Assembly: GCA_025201845.1 (NCBI GenBank)
Contig: MU604018.1
Location: forward strand, 1,872 to 65,871
Source of the DNA: Martensiomyces pterosporus
Lineage: Eukaryota; Kickxellomycota; Kickxellomycetes; Kickxellales; Kickxellaceae
Length of the DNA stretch: 64,000 nt
Reading direction: 5' to 3'
The notes below the pieces were generated by a model. It worked only from the letters and a program-made list of their open reading frames with translations. It was not told the origin of the DNA and searched no databases. Made by a program: the position numbers and the translations under genes. Of the stretch, positions 55,371 through 64,000 are shown one piece after another (the first letter of the stretch is position 1; every line of letters begins with the position of its first letter).

Positions 55371-55692
55371 TGCCTCCTGTGGCTATTGATACTGTCGAAA
55401 GGAAAAGGAAAAGGGCGCAATTGGAATTTTTGGCGCTCCGGCCGAAACTCGGCTCAGGGAATTCCTGGATTTTTAATTGCTACCGCCTACAGCGTGCAGT
55501 ATGGCGTCGATCACGCCTCGCTCTTTGGAAGCGGAATGCCTACATTTGCCCTGCATGCTTGGCCATCATGTTTTTGTTCAACGCGAGTAAATATTACAAA
55601 AGATGCGGAAACAGGAATGGGAGGGAGAGAGCGGCATGGAGTAAGGCGAAGCGACGAATGCAAAAAACAAGTGACTGAAGCTTTCCAGCAGC
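55371..55692. other. Intergenic: INTS8 promoter and MYST 3' flank
   Basis: 322 bp, nothing recognised. Confidence 0.5.
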
Positions 55693-57105
55693 CTAGACTG
55701 ATATCTCGCCTGCTGACAGCTCCTCCTCTGCGCTGTTCGCGTTGCCCGACACGGGCTCCGGGTTGCTTTTGGTCAGAAACGGCGCCCATCGCAGCTTCAT
55801 CGGGTCGATTCTGCGTGGGTTCTTTGCCTGGGCCTTGGCGAGATACTCGTCAACTCTGCCAGTGTCCACAACGATCGTGTAGCTGGGCGACCCTGGCATG
55901 CGCTGCAGCATGCCATCGGTCTGCAGAGTGCTGATGATGTCATCGGCAGTCATGCCGGTCCGCTTGCTAATTTCCTCGACCGAGATCGACCCTGCTGCTA
56001 CACCCTGTGCACCAGACGTGCCCAGCAGGATCTCGTAGATTGTGCGGCGCCAGTAGCTGCGGTAGCTGAGCAGCCCAAAGTCGGACAGCGGCTTCTCAGG
56101 CGACCCCGGCGTGCCCTCCTTCTTCGACAAGAGGTAGCTAAACTCAATCAGCAGCTTGCCGTATCCCTCGCGCTGCTTGGACGGCAAGATCATGATGCAT
56201 GACAGGTTGTAGCCCTGAACAGAACGCTTCTCCTTCGAGTAGTAGCCCGCAAAGTGGTAGCCCCGCGAATCGCACTCGCACAGGATGTAAAAGAGAAAGG
56301 GCTCGACGTCGTAGTAGAGCGTCTTTGTGTCCAGAAACATCTTGCCAATGAGGCACAGGTTCTGGCAGTAAATCTTGTTCTTGCGCCCGTCGACCTCAAA
56401 CACCGAAATGCTGCCGTCCCTGTAAATCTCGTCGCCCGGCGGATGGCGCTGCGGGCACTTCAAGCAGTGCCTTCGGTACGTGTACTCGCTCTTCATATAC
56501 TTTAAGCAGAACTCGCAGATGTACAGCAGCGGGTGTCGGCTGTACTCGTCCGGGTACGGCGAGATGTACCACGAGTCGATCTCAAACGCGCCAATGCGGA
56601 TTTTCTTGACCTGGTACCCTACCCCGGTCACCGCACTGGGTGTCGAGGGCGTGCTGGGATCAGCCGAGCAGCCCTGTGCAACGCCAGTCTTGCTGGCCTC
56701 ATGCAAACTGGCCGCCGCACGCGCCTCCTCAAACGCAATCCGGTCCTCCTCGTCAGGAACAAAGCGCGCTGTGTCTGCATCGCGCGCGGTCAGACGGTTA
56801 GAAAAAAACACGCGTGCATCCAGGTCCAGCTTCTCCAGCCTTTGTTTGCGCTTTGTATATGGCCGTCGCCGCCTCACTGTCTGCTCGTCTGTCGGGGGTT
56901 TGGCCTCAGCAGCAGCAGCAGTAGCGGTCTTGGACCGCTTGGCGCTGCCCGCATCTGCCTGCAGCCCATCGCTCTCGTTTGGAGGCCGTTTGGGCGGCCG
57001 CCCTGGCCCACGCCCGGTGCCCCTGCCACCTCTTTTATTCTTTGGAGGCCGTCCGCGACGCGCCCGTGGTGCCGCCAACTCCTTTGACGCCGGTGCTTTG
57101 GTCAT
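55693..57105 (-). CDS. MYST-family histone acetyltransferase (Sas3/Mst2/KAT6-like)
   Basis: 470 residues, no intron. The N-terminus has two AT-hook-like motifs (RRGRPPKNKRGGRG and GPGRPPKRPP) and no chromodomain, which argues against Esa1 and Mof. The MYST zinc finger is YICEFCLKYMKSEYTYRRHC. The catalytic core shows DTKTLYYDVEPFLFYILCE (autoacetylated Lys), the Cys of LSCIMILP, the acetyl-CoA loop QREGYGKLLIEFSYLLSK and KPLSDFGLLSYRSYW. The usual targets of Sas3/Mst2 are H3K14 and H3K23. No PHD finger is present, so KAT7 or a Sas2-type assignment remains possible. Confidence 0.93.
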   Translation of the reverse strand: MTKAPASKELAAPRARRGRPPKNKRGGRGTGRGPGRPPKRPPNESDGLQADAGSAKRSKTATAAAAEAKPPTDEQTVRRRRPYTKRKQRLEKLDLDARVFFSNRLTARDADTARFVPDEEDRIAFEEARAAASLHEASKTGVAQGCSADPSTPSTPSAVTGVGYQVKKIRIGAFEIDSWYISPYPDEYSRHPLLYICEFCLKYMKSEYTYRRHCLKCPQRHPPGDEIYRDGSISVFEVDGRKNKIYCQNLCLIGKMFLDTKTLYYDVEPFLFYILCECDSRGYHFAGYYSKEKRSVQGYNLSCIMILPSKQREGYGKLLIEFSYLLSKKEGTPGSPEKPLSDFGLLSYRSYWRRTIYEILLGTSGAQGVAAGSISVEEISKRTGMTADDIISTLQTDGMLQRMPGSPSYTIVVDTGRVDEYLAKAQAKNPRRIDPMKLRWAPFLTKSNPEPVSGNANSAEEELSAGEISV

Positions 57106-57560
57106 TTTTGTTTCCGGGGTGTGCTTGCTGATTCAGTTGTCTATCTGCTGTTTGCGGGCGGTTCCTTGTGCCAGAAGCTTTCATTCGGTTACCCCACTGT
57201 GTGCATTTACATGTGCGCACGCGTCAATTACCAGCGACCAAACAAACAAGCAGGAGAAAAGGGGAAGAAAAGCTTGCTAGCTACAGAAAGAAAGCGAGGG
57301 AGGGGAATGGGAGGCGAGCGCGCTGGCGATTTGGGCTGGCGGCCCTTCGCCCCTTTCCAGCAGCATTAAGCTCTGCCAGTGAGCGCACTAAGAAAAAAAA
57401 AACAAGTGGGTTTATAAGCAGGCGTTTTGATTGGCCAGCAGGCCATCCGCGCTTGGGGGAAGAGCAGCAGAAGAGGCTTCTAGCAGCTGGGGCAGCGCTG
57501 GACCTGGCATCGGCTGCTGTGCTCGCCGTTGCGCACTCAGCACCGCTGCATCGCTGCAGT
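57106..57560. other. Intergenic: MYST promoter and LSM3 3' flank
   Basis: 455 bp, no gene or element recognised. A run of A occurs near 57392-57401. Confidence 0.5.
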
Positions 57561-57989
57561 CTACGAAGAGCGGGATGGGGGCGACACCTACAGGCAGAAA
57601 GAAGGGCCGTGTGCACGCGGCAGCAAGAAAAAGGGGAGAGCACGGTGGGTTAGCGCTGCATTCCCTATCAGCAGAGGCAGTGTCACAGCCTATCTGCATC
57701 TTGGACTGGATATACGTACCAGAATGACACCATCGCCACGGACAAACAGCATTGGCACCTTGCGGTTGACGGTGCGGACAGTCTGGCTCTGGGTCTCCTC
57801 GCTCACTTCCACAATGGTGATGGTCTCGTCGACTTCGCCCAGCACCATGTTGAGGTGCTGGTCGTATGCGTGAAGCCTCCCACGAAGCTCGCGGTCTCCA
57901 CGAAGCTTCACGTAGATCCGCTCGTCCAAGCTGAGCCTGACAAGATCAAGGGGCTCCTCGACCATCGCTGCGCCTGCTGTGTCTGCCAT
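57561..57989 (-). CDS. LSM3: LSM3, U6 snRNA / mRNA-decay Sm-like protein (two exons)
   Basis: A subunit of the Lsm1-7 decay ring and the Lsm2-8 U6 ring. Exon 57720-57989 and a 27-nt last exon 57561-57587 (intron 57588-57719, GTACGT...TGTAG) give 98 residues ending VSPPSRSS. Sm1 and Sm2 motifs are clear: [40 protein letters not shown] and [12 protein letters not shown]. Human LSM3 ends ...GVVLVAPPLRVG, supporting the short last exon. If the intron is retained the frame still stops after nine codons with a different tail, so only the last residues change. Confidence 0.96.
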
Positions 57990-58313
57990 TTCTGTTTTTT
58001 TTCTTCCTTTCTGTTGCTGTGCCTGTCTCGCAATGTACTAAGCGCAACGCAGCTCGACTGTTAGTTGAGTGGGCTGTGTGGAAATGACCAGAGAGAATAA
58101 AATTGCGGCTAATTATAACTGGAAAATGGAGAGCAGAGGAAAACTAGGGGCGCTAAGCTTTTGCCAGCGACAGCACTCTTTGAGAGGCGTGGAGAGCTGG
58201 CTGCAGACGCGCTGATGCACACACAGCATGCCATTGCCATCTCGAGCCGTGTGCCGAGCCGGGTCATTTTTTGCTGAGGTATATTGAAAGAGGGCCTGCA
58301 TGGTGCGTGCCAC
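57990..58313. other. Intergenic: LSM3 promoter and TAF1 3' flank
   Basis: 324 bp, nothing recognised. Confidence 0.5.
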
Positions 58314-61300
58314 CTAGACTGGGTTGAACTCGAAGTACCGGGGGCATTTCTTGTTTGTCTTCATGTGGCCCAGCTGCCCGCAGTTACCGCAGCGCCGGAT
58401 AACCTCCTTCTTGGGCTTGTTTGGCTGGGGCAGCGAGAACGTCGTCATATGGCTCTTTTCGTGCTCTCTGGAATCAACGACGCGCCTCTCGCGCGCCTTC
58501 TTGAGTCGGTTGAGGTGCATCTGCGTCTCGCCAGCCAGGTCGGCCATAGACCCGGGCCCGCTGCCCATGTCGTCGCCATCGAACAGATCCTCGCGCTCGT
58601 ACGCCAGATTCTCGATGATACGGCGCTGGCGCAGATATGCCTGGATGATGGCCGAGTCCTTGATTACCTCCGAGCGCCACATAAGCTCGCCGGTGTACGG
58701 CGATTTGACTGCACGCCGGACAACCAGGCCCTTGCGGTTGGGCTGGATGAAATTCGCATGCGCTGTGGCCAGCTGCTGGTGGTGGTGGTTCCCTGACCCG
58801 CGCGCCAGCTTTTGGCTCACGTCCATTGCACTGCCAGGCACCATGTGAGCAGGCGAAATAGCCGAGATGCCTTGTCCGGTTGTCGAGTCGCCAAACATGT
58901 CGTTGACCTCTGGAACGATAATGTTCTCGTCCTGGTACGCCTCCGACACATCTTCCTCGACAGGCGCTTCTTGTGTGAGGGACTTGAACTGCTTGTTCCA
59001 GATGCACGAAATCTCCTCCTTGTATATCTGCTGCTGCTCCGCGACGTTGTATCGATGCGCGCTCTTTGGCCGTGCCTCAATCTCGGCCAGCTTCTCCTCG
59101 ACGCTCTCGCCGGCACGCAGGAAGATGTCCTTCATCGACACGCGCACAAAGCTGAAGCCCTCGCCTTTGCCCGTGGGGTCGCCCTCGCCGTACAGCTTGA
59201 GCATCGCCTTTCCTTGCGTGGCATTGATGAAGTTGCGCGTCAGGTTCCATGCAGCCAGAAGCTCCTCGATCGACAGCTTGGACTCCCCAGACTCATCGGC
59301 GTTGTCCTCCTCCTCCTCGCCCAGCTTCCCTGCATCGTGCAGCTGCTGCTGGCCAACCCGCATGCTCTCAAACAGGCACAGCATCTCGGGCGTCAGCATC
59401 TTGCGCAGGTTCTCCTCGTCGGGGATGGGCATGTTGTGCTTTGGCCGCCAATACCCCGCACCCAGCCCCTTGCGCTGGTACTCGCAAAACTCCTTCAGCC
59501 GCTGGCGGATCTGCAGGTCGCTGTACTCTGGGAACAGCCGCGAGAGCTTGGCCATCTGCAGCAAGTGGTACTGGTTGCGGTTCATCAGTCGGTAGGCGGC
59601 GACCTGCAGCCTGTGCTTGATGGTCGTCGTGACCTTGCGCGAGTGCGGCGCAGGCACCTCCTGCAGCGGGTATGTCTGGCCAGCGATGTACTGGTACTTG
59701 ATGCTGCGCGCATACCACTTGCTCTCGCCCTTAGCCACATGCTTGACGACCAAAAAGTCGGTCTTTCGTACCCTTTGGCTGAACAACGGCGCACGGAACA
59801 TGTTGTTGTACAGAGCAGGGATCACTTGGCCCGGTTCGATGTTGCCGAAATTGAGGAACGGCGAGATATCAGCAACGTCCAGGATAAACAGCTCGCCGAG
59901 ATCGACCTTTGGGAACGACCTGTCCTGAATCCCGCGCTTTCTGTAGTAGTTGACAAACACACTGCCCATGCCAACATTGGAGAGAACCAGCGGGTACTCC
60001 TCCGAATACTCGATGAGGATGCTGTCCGCCGTGTCCTTGAGCGTGATGTCCTTGGCGGCCCACGGGTTCTCCATCGAATGCTTCTGCTTCTTTTTCTTCG
60101 CAGACCGCGCGCGCGAGAACTGGATCGGCGCGTTTATCGGCACCTGCAGGCACGGGCGATGCCACGCCTTCAGGTCTGCACGTGTATGGCGCATTTTGAA
60201 GTACGGCGGCTGGAGCCGCAACGAAGGCAGCGAGTGCGCAATGATGAGCTGTCCAAACGTCTGTCGCACACGATGGACCTTTCCTTCCTGCAGCGCCTCG
60301 TAGAAGTGGTCGTTGGACAGGTTGAATCTGTCCACGCCCTCGAGCAGCCGCAAGCGCTCAGCCTCCCTAGCGTTCGACTCCTTGATGCTGTTGGCATCCT
60401 CAAACAGCATGTGCATGTCGTTCATGTTGATTTGCAGCTGCGTACACGGCTGGAATGGCGTCTCGGTGTCCCAGATGATATGCGACTCGTAGTCCTCGAT
60501 CAGACTGTTCCTTGGCTGCGAAAAGATGTCCTCTGCTTCGAGCCTACATGCGCCTTTGTCACTGCTGCTGCTGCTGCTTTTGCTATTGTCCCCGCCGTCG
60601 TCGCCTTGCCAGATAATGCTTTTCTCCCAGTCCTCCAGATCCAGTGGGTAGGGCATTTTCCTGAAAAGCTGCGCCGGTGTATCAGCCGGTTTCTTGGGAG
60701 CCATTGTTTGAGACGTCACCGCCCCCGTATCCGCGTCAATCGTAACGTAAACATCTGTGTTTTCATCAGCAGCAATGGATTTCGCCAGAACGCTGTGCAG
60801 GAATGGCTCTTGCCGTTCGACACTGTGGTTGCTGGCCAAGACCCTCCGTGTATCAAGTGCTGGCTGCTGTTTCAGCGCAATCTGCTGCAGACCATCACCG
60901 TCAGCTTGCTCCTGCTGCAGCCGTTCAGCCAAGCGCGTTCGCCGCGGCTTTTTGATGTGGCGGATGATTTGACAGCCAAAATAATCTGTGAACTGCAGCG
61001 GGCCAGATGGGATCCGCTTGACTGCCCTTGGCACCAGCGCTTGTGTGACATCCTTGCTCTCCTTTGATTCCTCGGATAGAACAGGCACCTTGGGTGGCTG
61101 GTCAGCCTGTTGCTCGTCGCCACCAGCTGGCACCAGCATGCTATGCACAGCATCCTTACCTGCTGTCCCAGGAGCGCTCTTCGTTGGCGAGTCAAACAGG
61201 TCCTCCAAGATCTCCTCGTCGTTTTCTAGCAGTGTATTTTGATCATAGTCAGAGTCCCCGACATCGCCCTTGCTTGCAGCACCGGGTGCACTTGCAGGCA

Positions 61301-61847
61301 GAATAGCAAGCACCGACCCAGTGGTCTCATCTGTAGCGACGCCGAAAGGCGGATTCACTGCCTGTCCTGCCGCCTCCGCCTTTATATCGGCATCCATGCT
61401 TGTCGCACCGGTGGTTGGTTCGCCATCTTCGTCCGAGTCGTAGTCATCGTCAACGTCAGCACGCAAGACAGCCGTGCTATGCTTCAGCCGCATCGCCGGC
61501 ATAGGTAGATTCTCACGCCATCGCATAGGCACAGCAGCGTCATCAGCTAGCTCGTTAAAGTCAGAGAAATCCACAGCATCCGCATTTGGCTTAATTGTCG
61601 GTGACCCAGTTGCAGGCGTTGGCGCGGTGCTCGCTTGCATGGCTGACACTGAGTCTCCGCGGGTAGGGGCGTCTGTCTGTGGCTTCTTGTCAGGTGCATC
61701 GTTGAATAGACTAGATCCAAGCACCCCTGTCAAGTACTCGCTCGCTTCCTCGCCGCCCAGTGTGTTGCGCAGCTCGTCGTCAAGCTCGCTGTCAGAGAGG
61801 CGCCCTTCTTCGTCAACGTTGCCGAAGAGAAACCCTGTCAGCGACAT
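58314..61847 (-). CDS. TAF1: TFIID subunit TAF1
   Basis: The largest TFIID subunit and scaffold for TAF7 and TBP binding. 1177 residues, no intron. The N-terminus MSLTGFLFGNVDEEGRLS is the TAND/TBP-binding start (human SLAGFLFGNIN). Tandem LEDWEKSIIWQGDD and YESHIIWDTETPF precede the central TAF7-binding/winged-helix (DUF3591) core: DSILIEYSEEYPLVLSNVGM, PALYNNMFRAPLF, RLFPEYSDLQIRQRLKEF and DPTGKGEGFSFV. It ends in a zinc knuckle, CGNCGQLGHMKTNKKCP. There are no bromodomains, as in yeast Taf1 (1066 residues), where Bdf1 supplies them. The start at 61847 is preferred; the upstream open frame is not conserved. Confidence 0.96.
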   Translation of the reverse strand: MSLTGFLFGNVDEEGRLSDSELDDELRNTLGGEEASEYLTGVLGSSLFNDAPDKKPQTDAPTRGDSVSAMQASTAPTPATGSPTIKPNADAVDFSDFNELADDAAVPMRWRENLPMPAMRLKHSTAVLRADVDDDYDSDEDGEPTTGATSMDADIKAEAAGQAVNPPFGVATDETTGSVLAILPASAPGAASKGDVGDSDYDQNTLLENDEEILEDLFDSPTKSAPGTAGKDAVHSMLVPAGGDEQQADQPPKVPVLSEESKESKDVTQALVPRAVKRIPSGPLQFTDYFGCQIIRHIKKPRRTRLAERLQQEQADGDGLQQIALKQQPALDTRRVLASNHSVERQEPFLHSVLAKSIAADENTDVYVTIDADTGAVTSQTMAPKKPADTPAQLFRKMPYPLDLEDWEKSIIWQGDDGGDNSKSSSSSSDKGACRLEAEDIFSQPRNSLIEDYESHIIWDTETPFQPCTQLQINMNDMHMLFEDANSIKESNAREAERLRLLEGVDRFNLSNDHFYEALQEGKVHRVRQTFGQLIIAHSLPSLRLQPPYFKMRHTRADLKAWHRPCLQVPINAPIQFSRARSAKKKKQKHSMENPWAAKDITLKDTADSILIEYSEEYPLVLSNVGMGSVFVNYYRKRGIQDRSFPKVDLGELFILDVADISPFLNFGNIEPGQVIPALYNNMFRAPLFSQRVRKTDFLVVKHVAKGESKWYARSIKYQYIAGQTYPLQEVPAPHSRKVTTTIKHRLQVAAYRLMNRNQYHLLQMAKLSRLFPEYSDLQIRQRLKEFCEYQRKGLGAGYWRPKHNMPIPDEENLRKMLTPEMLCLFESMRVGQQQLHDAGKLGEEEEDNADESGESKLSIEELLAAWNLTRNFINATQGKAMLKLYGEGDPTGKGEGFSFVRVSMKDIFLRAGESVEEKLAEIEARPKSAHRYNVAEQQQIYKEEISCIWNKQFKSLTQEAPVEEDVSEAYQDENIIVPEVNDMFGDSTTGQGISAISPAHMVPGSAMDVSQKLARGSGNHHHQQLATAHANFIQPNRKGLVVRRAVKSPYTGELMWRSEVIKDSAIIQAYLRQRRIIENLAYEREDLFDGDDMGSGPGSMADLAGETQMHLNRLKKARERRVVDSREHEKSHMTTFSLPQPNKPKKEVIRRCGNCGQLGHMKTNKKCPRYFEFNPV

Positions 61848-62457
61848 TTTGTGTTGTGAATGTATCCGGGTATATCTATAGGACCGTATGCCGTGCTGAT
61901 GCAAAGAAATGGGGTAAGAACAAGGCAAAGGTAGCGCTGGAAAATGATTTGCTGCCAGCAAGGAAATTATTCCTGAACTGATAGATGCTATACATGCTAT
62001 CTTGGGTGTATGGCCCGCAATCACGTGAACAATATAATCAATTGCTGATGTGCTGATCCACCAGACATTATCAGATTCCACAAGCAATGAATGCAGTGAC
62101 GTCAATGTGCACAATGTCTCCGGAGAGCCTAAAAAGCAGTAGAGAAGCAAGATCCCGGAGTGCAGCTTTTGAAGCACCGCCTTTCCTTTCAGCGACACCT
62201 AGCCATCGTCTGCTCGTCTGTCTACACTGTTTACTGCCGCCGATGCCGTACCTGATGCAGCCCGCCGCCCCAAGCAAGCGCGCTCTGGTAGTCTGCCGCC
62301 ATGCCTTCCACGCTAATAACTGCACCTTGGTCAGCGCTGGCGAGGTAGATGTAGACTCAAACGAAGCACTGGGCAAATAAATTCCATGTTTGAATCGACT
62401 AGGCAATGATGGCTGCTGTAGGTGTGAAAAGAACACTAGTGCATCGACAAGAAGGCC
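61848..62457. other. Intergenic: TAF1 promoter and F-box-like 3' flank
   Basis: 610 bp. A plus-strand ORF near 62242-62379 and a minus-strand ORF of about 120 codons overlap each other. Neither resembles a known protein, so none is called. Confidence 0.45.
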
Positions 62458-64000
62458 CTAGCCACGTCCTCTGTATTCTACAATCTCTAGCTGGTCTGGC
62501 ATGCAACCCAGGCCAGATGTTGGGTCAAAAACAAGTTTGCGAACCGCACCAATATCTCTGCACCGGATACAGAGCTTCAGCAGAGATGGCACGCGCGGCA
62601 AAATGTGGTGGAGGCACTGCATAGCAGTCGTCGGCTGAACACGTAGCACTGTTGCAAAGAGTACCATTTCAGTCACTCGCTTGTTAGCCAGCTGCAGCAA
62701 CACACTCGGTGGCTTGCTTGGGCTGCCCCTTTCAGTAGGAGCCTGCGATAGATCAGCGTGTATTTTGTCTACTCGCAGGTACTCCAGCTTTGGCAGCTGC
62801 TCCATTATACAGACCACGGCCGACAGATTGATATGGAATCTGAAGTCGAGCTTTTGGATGTCCTTCCACTCAAAGGCAGCCGGTGCTGGAAATGGCATGG
62901 ACCCACCACCTTCTACCTTGACCGAGCGAACAGTCGATGGGAAAGAGAGTAGCTTTGATAGTCCGGCGTGGAAAACCTCTGGCTCCTGAAGGCCCAGTGA
63001 GAACCCGCTGATGCACAAGTGGGATATACGTGACACCATTGGTGCCTGGATGTGCTGAAAGGAGCTCTCATACACGTCAATTGTGACGCTCTGCAGCGGC
63101 GAGCCATAAAACACCGAGTAAAGGCTGTCGTCCTCTGTGTAGTAGCTGCGGATTGCTAGGGTTTTCAGCTTTGGAAAATGCTGCTGTTGCCAAGTTCTAT
63201 CTCCCTGGCTGATCTGCAGGCAGTTGTACCACATGTTCTGGGGCATTCCAGTCAGAAGCGATAGCGGTAGCGGGAGGAACTCCAAGGTCAGCTGCTCCAA
63301 GCTGCTAAACCAGACATCCTTGCCTGCAAACCCGCTCCACAAGAGCCCACGCGGGTAGTAGAGATGCAGAGTCTTGAGCGTATTTGCGCACTGAGCCGGT
63401 ATGCTGTACATGTCCTTGAATCCTCTTCCAAGATCCCTGCCGACTGCCAAGTGTGTAACATTTCGGGCGACCATGCCATCGAGACGGAGCGCCTCATACA
63501 CACAGCAGTAAAGCCCCTGGAGCTGCTTCATGTACGCGACACTGAGACTGCGGACTAGCTTCGGAATGGAGGGCCTATCGCTGCGGGAGTTTTGGTACCT
63601 TAGTATTCTAATATTCGGCAGCCTTTCCACGAGGTAGCGGCATGTTGAGTTGGCGGTCGTCGGGACAGCCCTGCGGCGGCGCCCGTAGGAGTTGGCATCT
63701 GCAATACTCAGCGTATTGACGTGAGACCAGCTCACAGTGTCAAACCCATGGTCTTGAAGGAGCTCTGAAAACTGACCAAAGTCGGCGTCATAGCTATTTG
63801 AAACAAAAATAATCTCAGTGCATAGCTTGCTGAGTCTGCTGCCAGCAAACAGGCCGCAGTTTGTACGCATTGCAACTACAGCTGGCTCTTCCGTCTGCGG
63901 AGCTGGCTGTACCTGCCGAGTTGGCCGCTGTGGCAGCTCCTCGTTCGAAGAATTCCAATCATCCATAGACTGCAGGCCGGGTGGGATTCTATAAGCGCTG
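62458..64000 (-). CDS. Second F-box-like/leucine-rich family protein, 5' end beyond window
   Basis: At least 513 codons. The frame stays open from the first visible ATG (63966) through SAYRIPPGLQS to base 64000, so the true N-terminus probably lies outside. It has irregular leucine-rich segments (TLKTLHLYYPRGLLWSGF, LEQLTLEFLPLPL, LPKLEYLRVDKI) and no catalytic motif. Style, size and C-terminal layout resemble the protein at 24011-25786, suggesting two dispersed members of one expanded family. Function unknown; an adaptor or recognition role is only a guess. Confidence 0.65.
   Translation of the reverse strand, partial: SAYRIPPGLQSMDDWNSSNEELPQRPTRQVQPAPQTEEPAVVAMRTNCGLFAGSRLSKLCTEIIFVSNSYDADFGQFSELLQDHGFDTVSWSHVNTLSIADANSYGRRRRAVPTTANSTCRYLVERLPNIRILRYQNSRSDRPSIPKLVRSLSVAYMKQLQGLYCCVYEALRLDGMVARNVTHLAVGRDLGRGFKDMYSIPAQCANTLKTLHLYYPRGLLWSGFAGKDVWFSSLEQLTLEFLPLPLSLLTGMPQNMWYNCLQISQGDRTWQQQHFPKLKTLAIRSYYTEDDSLYSVFYGSPLQSVTIDVYESSFQHIQAPMVSRISHLCISGFSLGLQEPEVFHAGLSKLLSFPSTVRSVKVEGGGSMPFPAPAAFEWKDIQKLDFRFHINLSAVVCIMEQLPKLEYLRVDKIHADLSQAPTERGSPSKPPSVLLQLANKRVTEMVLFATVLRVQPTTAMQCLHHILPRVPSLLKLCIRCRDIGAVRKLVFDPTSGLGCMPDQLEIVEYRGRG

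Noticed and set aside
58812..61067. 751-codon plus-strand ORF over TAF1
   Set aside because: Antisense shadow of a conserved gene with biased codons; its composition is Leu/Arg/His-rich and resembles nothing.
62242..62379. Small plus-strand ORF starting MPYLMQPAAPSKRA
   Set aside because: Only 45 codons, overlapped by an equally good antisense frame and without similarity or signals.

Overview
The window is 64 kb of nuclear DNA from a fungus. The evidence is a fused pentafunctional AROM gene (39938-44809), a yeast-type Lsb5 VHS/GAT protein, an NTE1-type phospholipase, an SPX-domain phosphate permease, a Taf1 without bromodomains, and small spliceosomal introns of about 90-300 nt. An Integrator subunit 8 homologue, a DGCR6-like protein and two proteins resembling the large F-box-like/leucine-rich family of Kickxellales point to an early-diverging (non-Dikarya) fungus, possibly Coemansia or a relative. 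That placement is inference; no rRNA marker is present. I support 33 genes, packed at roughly one per 1.9 kb on both strands. Nearly all are housekeeping genes.

Layout. 1-13 kb: eIF5A (partial), VPS25 (ESCRT-II), PHS1 (very-long-chain fatty acid elongation), a DGCR6-like protein, homogentisate dioxygenase, ETF alpha, VPS11 (HOPS/CORVET), a METTL7-like methyltransferase and inositol monophosphatase. 13-26 kb: glucosidase I, 1-Cys peroxiredoxin, a UCH deubiquitinase, an acidic protein resembling clathrin/AP-1 accessory factors (interrupted by an assembly gap), SF3A2, a VHS-GAT protein and an F-box-like/LRR protein. 26-39 kb: NTE1, RFC subunit 4, a ZNRD2-like zinc protein, an ARFRP1/Arl3 GTPase, the SPX phosphate transporter and a METTL21-type methyltransferase. 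39-50 kb: AROM, acyl-CoA-binding protein, an unknown 158-residue protein, a PfkB kinase (next to a second assembly gap) and TSC10. 50-64 kb: URC4 (DUF1688), INTS8, a MYST acetyltransferase, LSM3, TAF1, and a second F-box-like/LRR protein cut by the right edge.

The genes do not form an obvious pathway cluster. Weak themes are endomembrane traffic (VPS25, VPS11, ARFRP1, VHS-GAT, the Laa2-like protein), lipid metabolism (PHS1, TSC10, ACBP, NTE1) and transcription or RNA processing (TAF1, MYST, INTS8, LSM3, SF3A2). I found no CRISPR array, transposon, tRNA, rRNA or new multi-gene system.

The most striking signals are structural. All 14 introns I could reconstruct end in TAG, ten of them in TGTAG. 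Eight of eleven intron-bearing genes carry the first intron within the first 76 coding bases, with initiating exons as short as 4 and 7 nt. ACBP and the unknown protein, which are divergently transcribed, share an identical 17-nt block around their start codons. Both N-gaps are flanked by near-identical sequence, which looks like unmerged overlapping contigs and not like real duplication.
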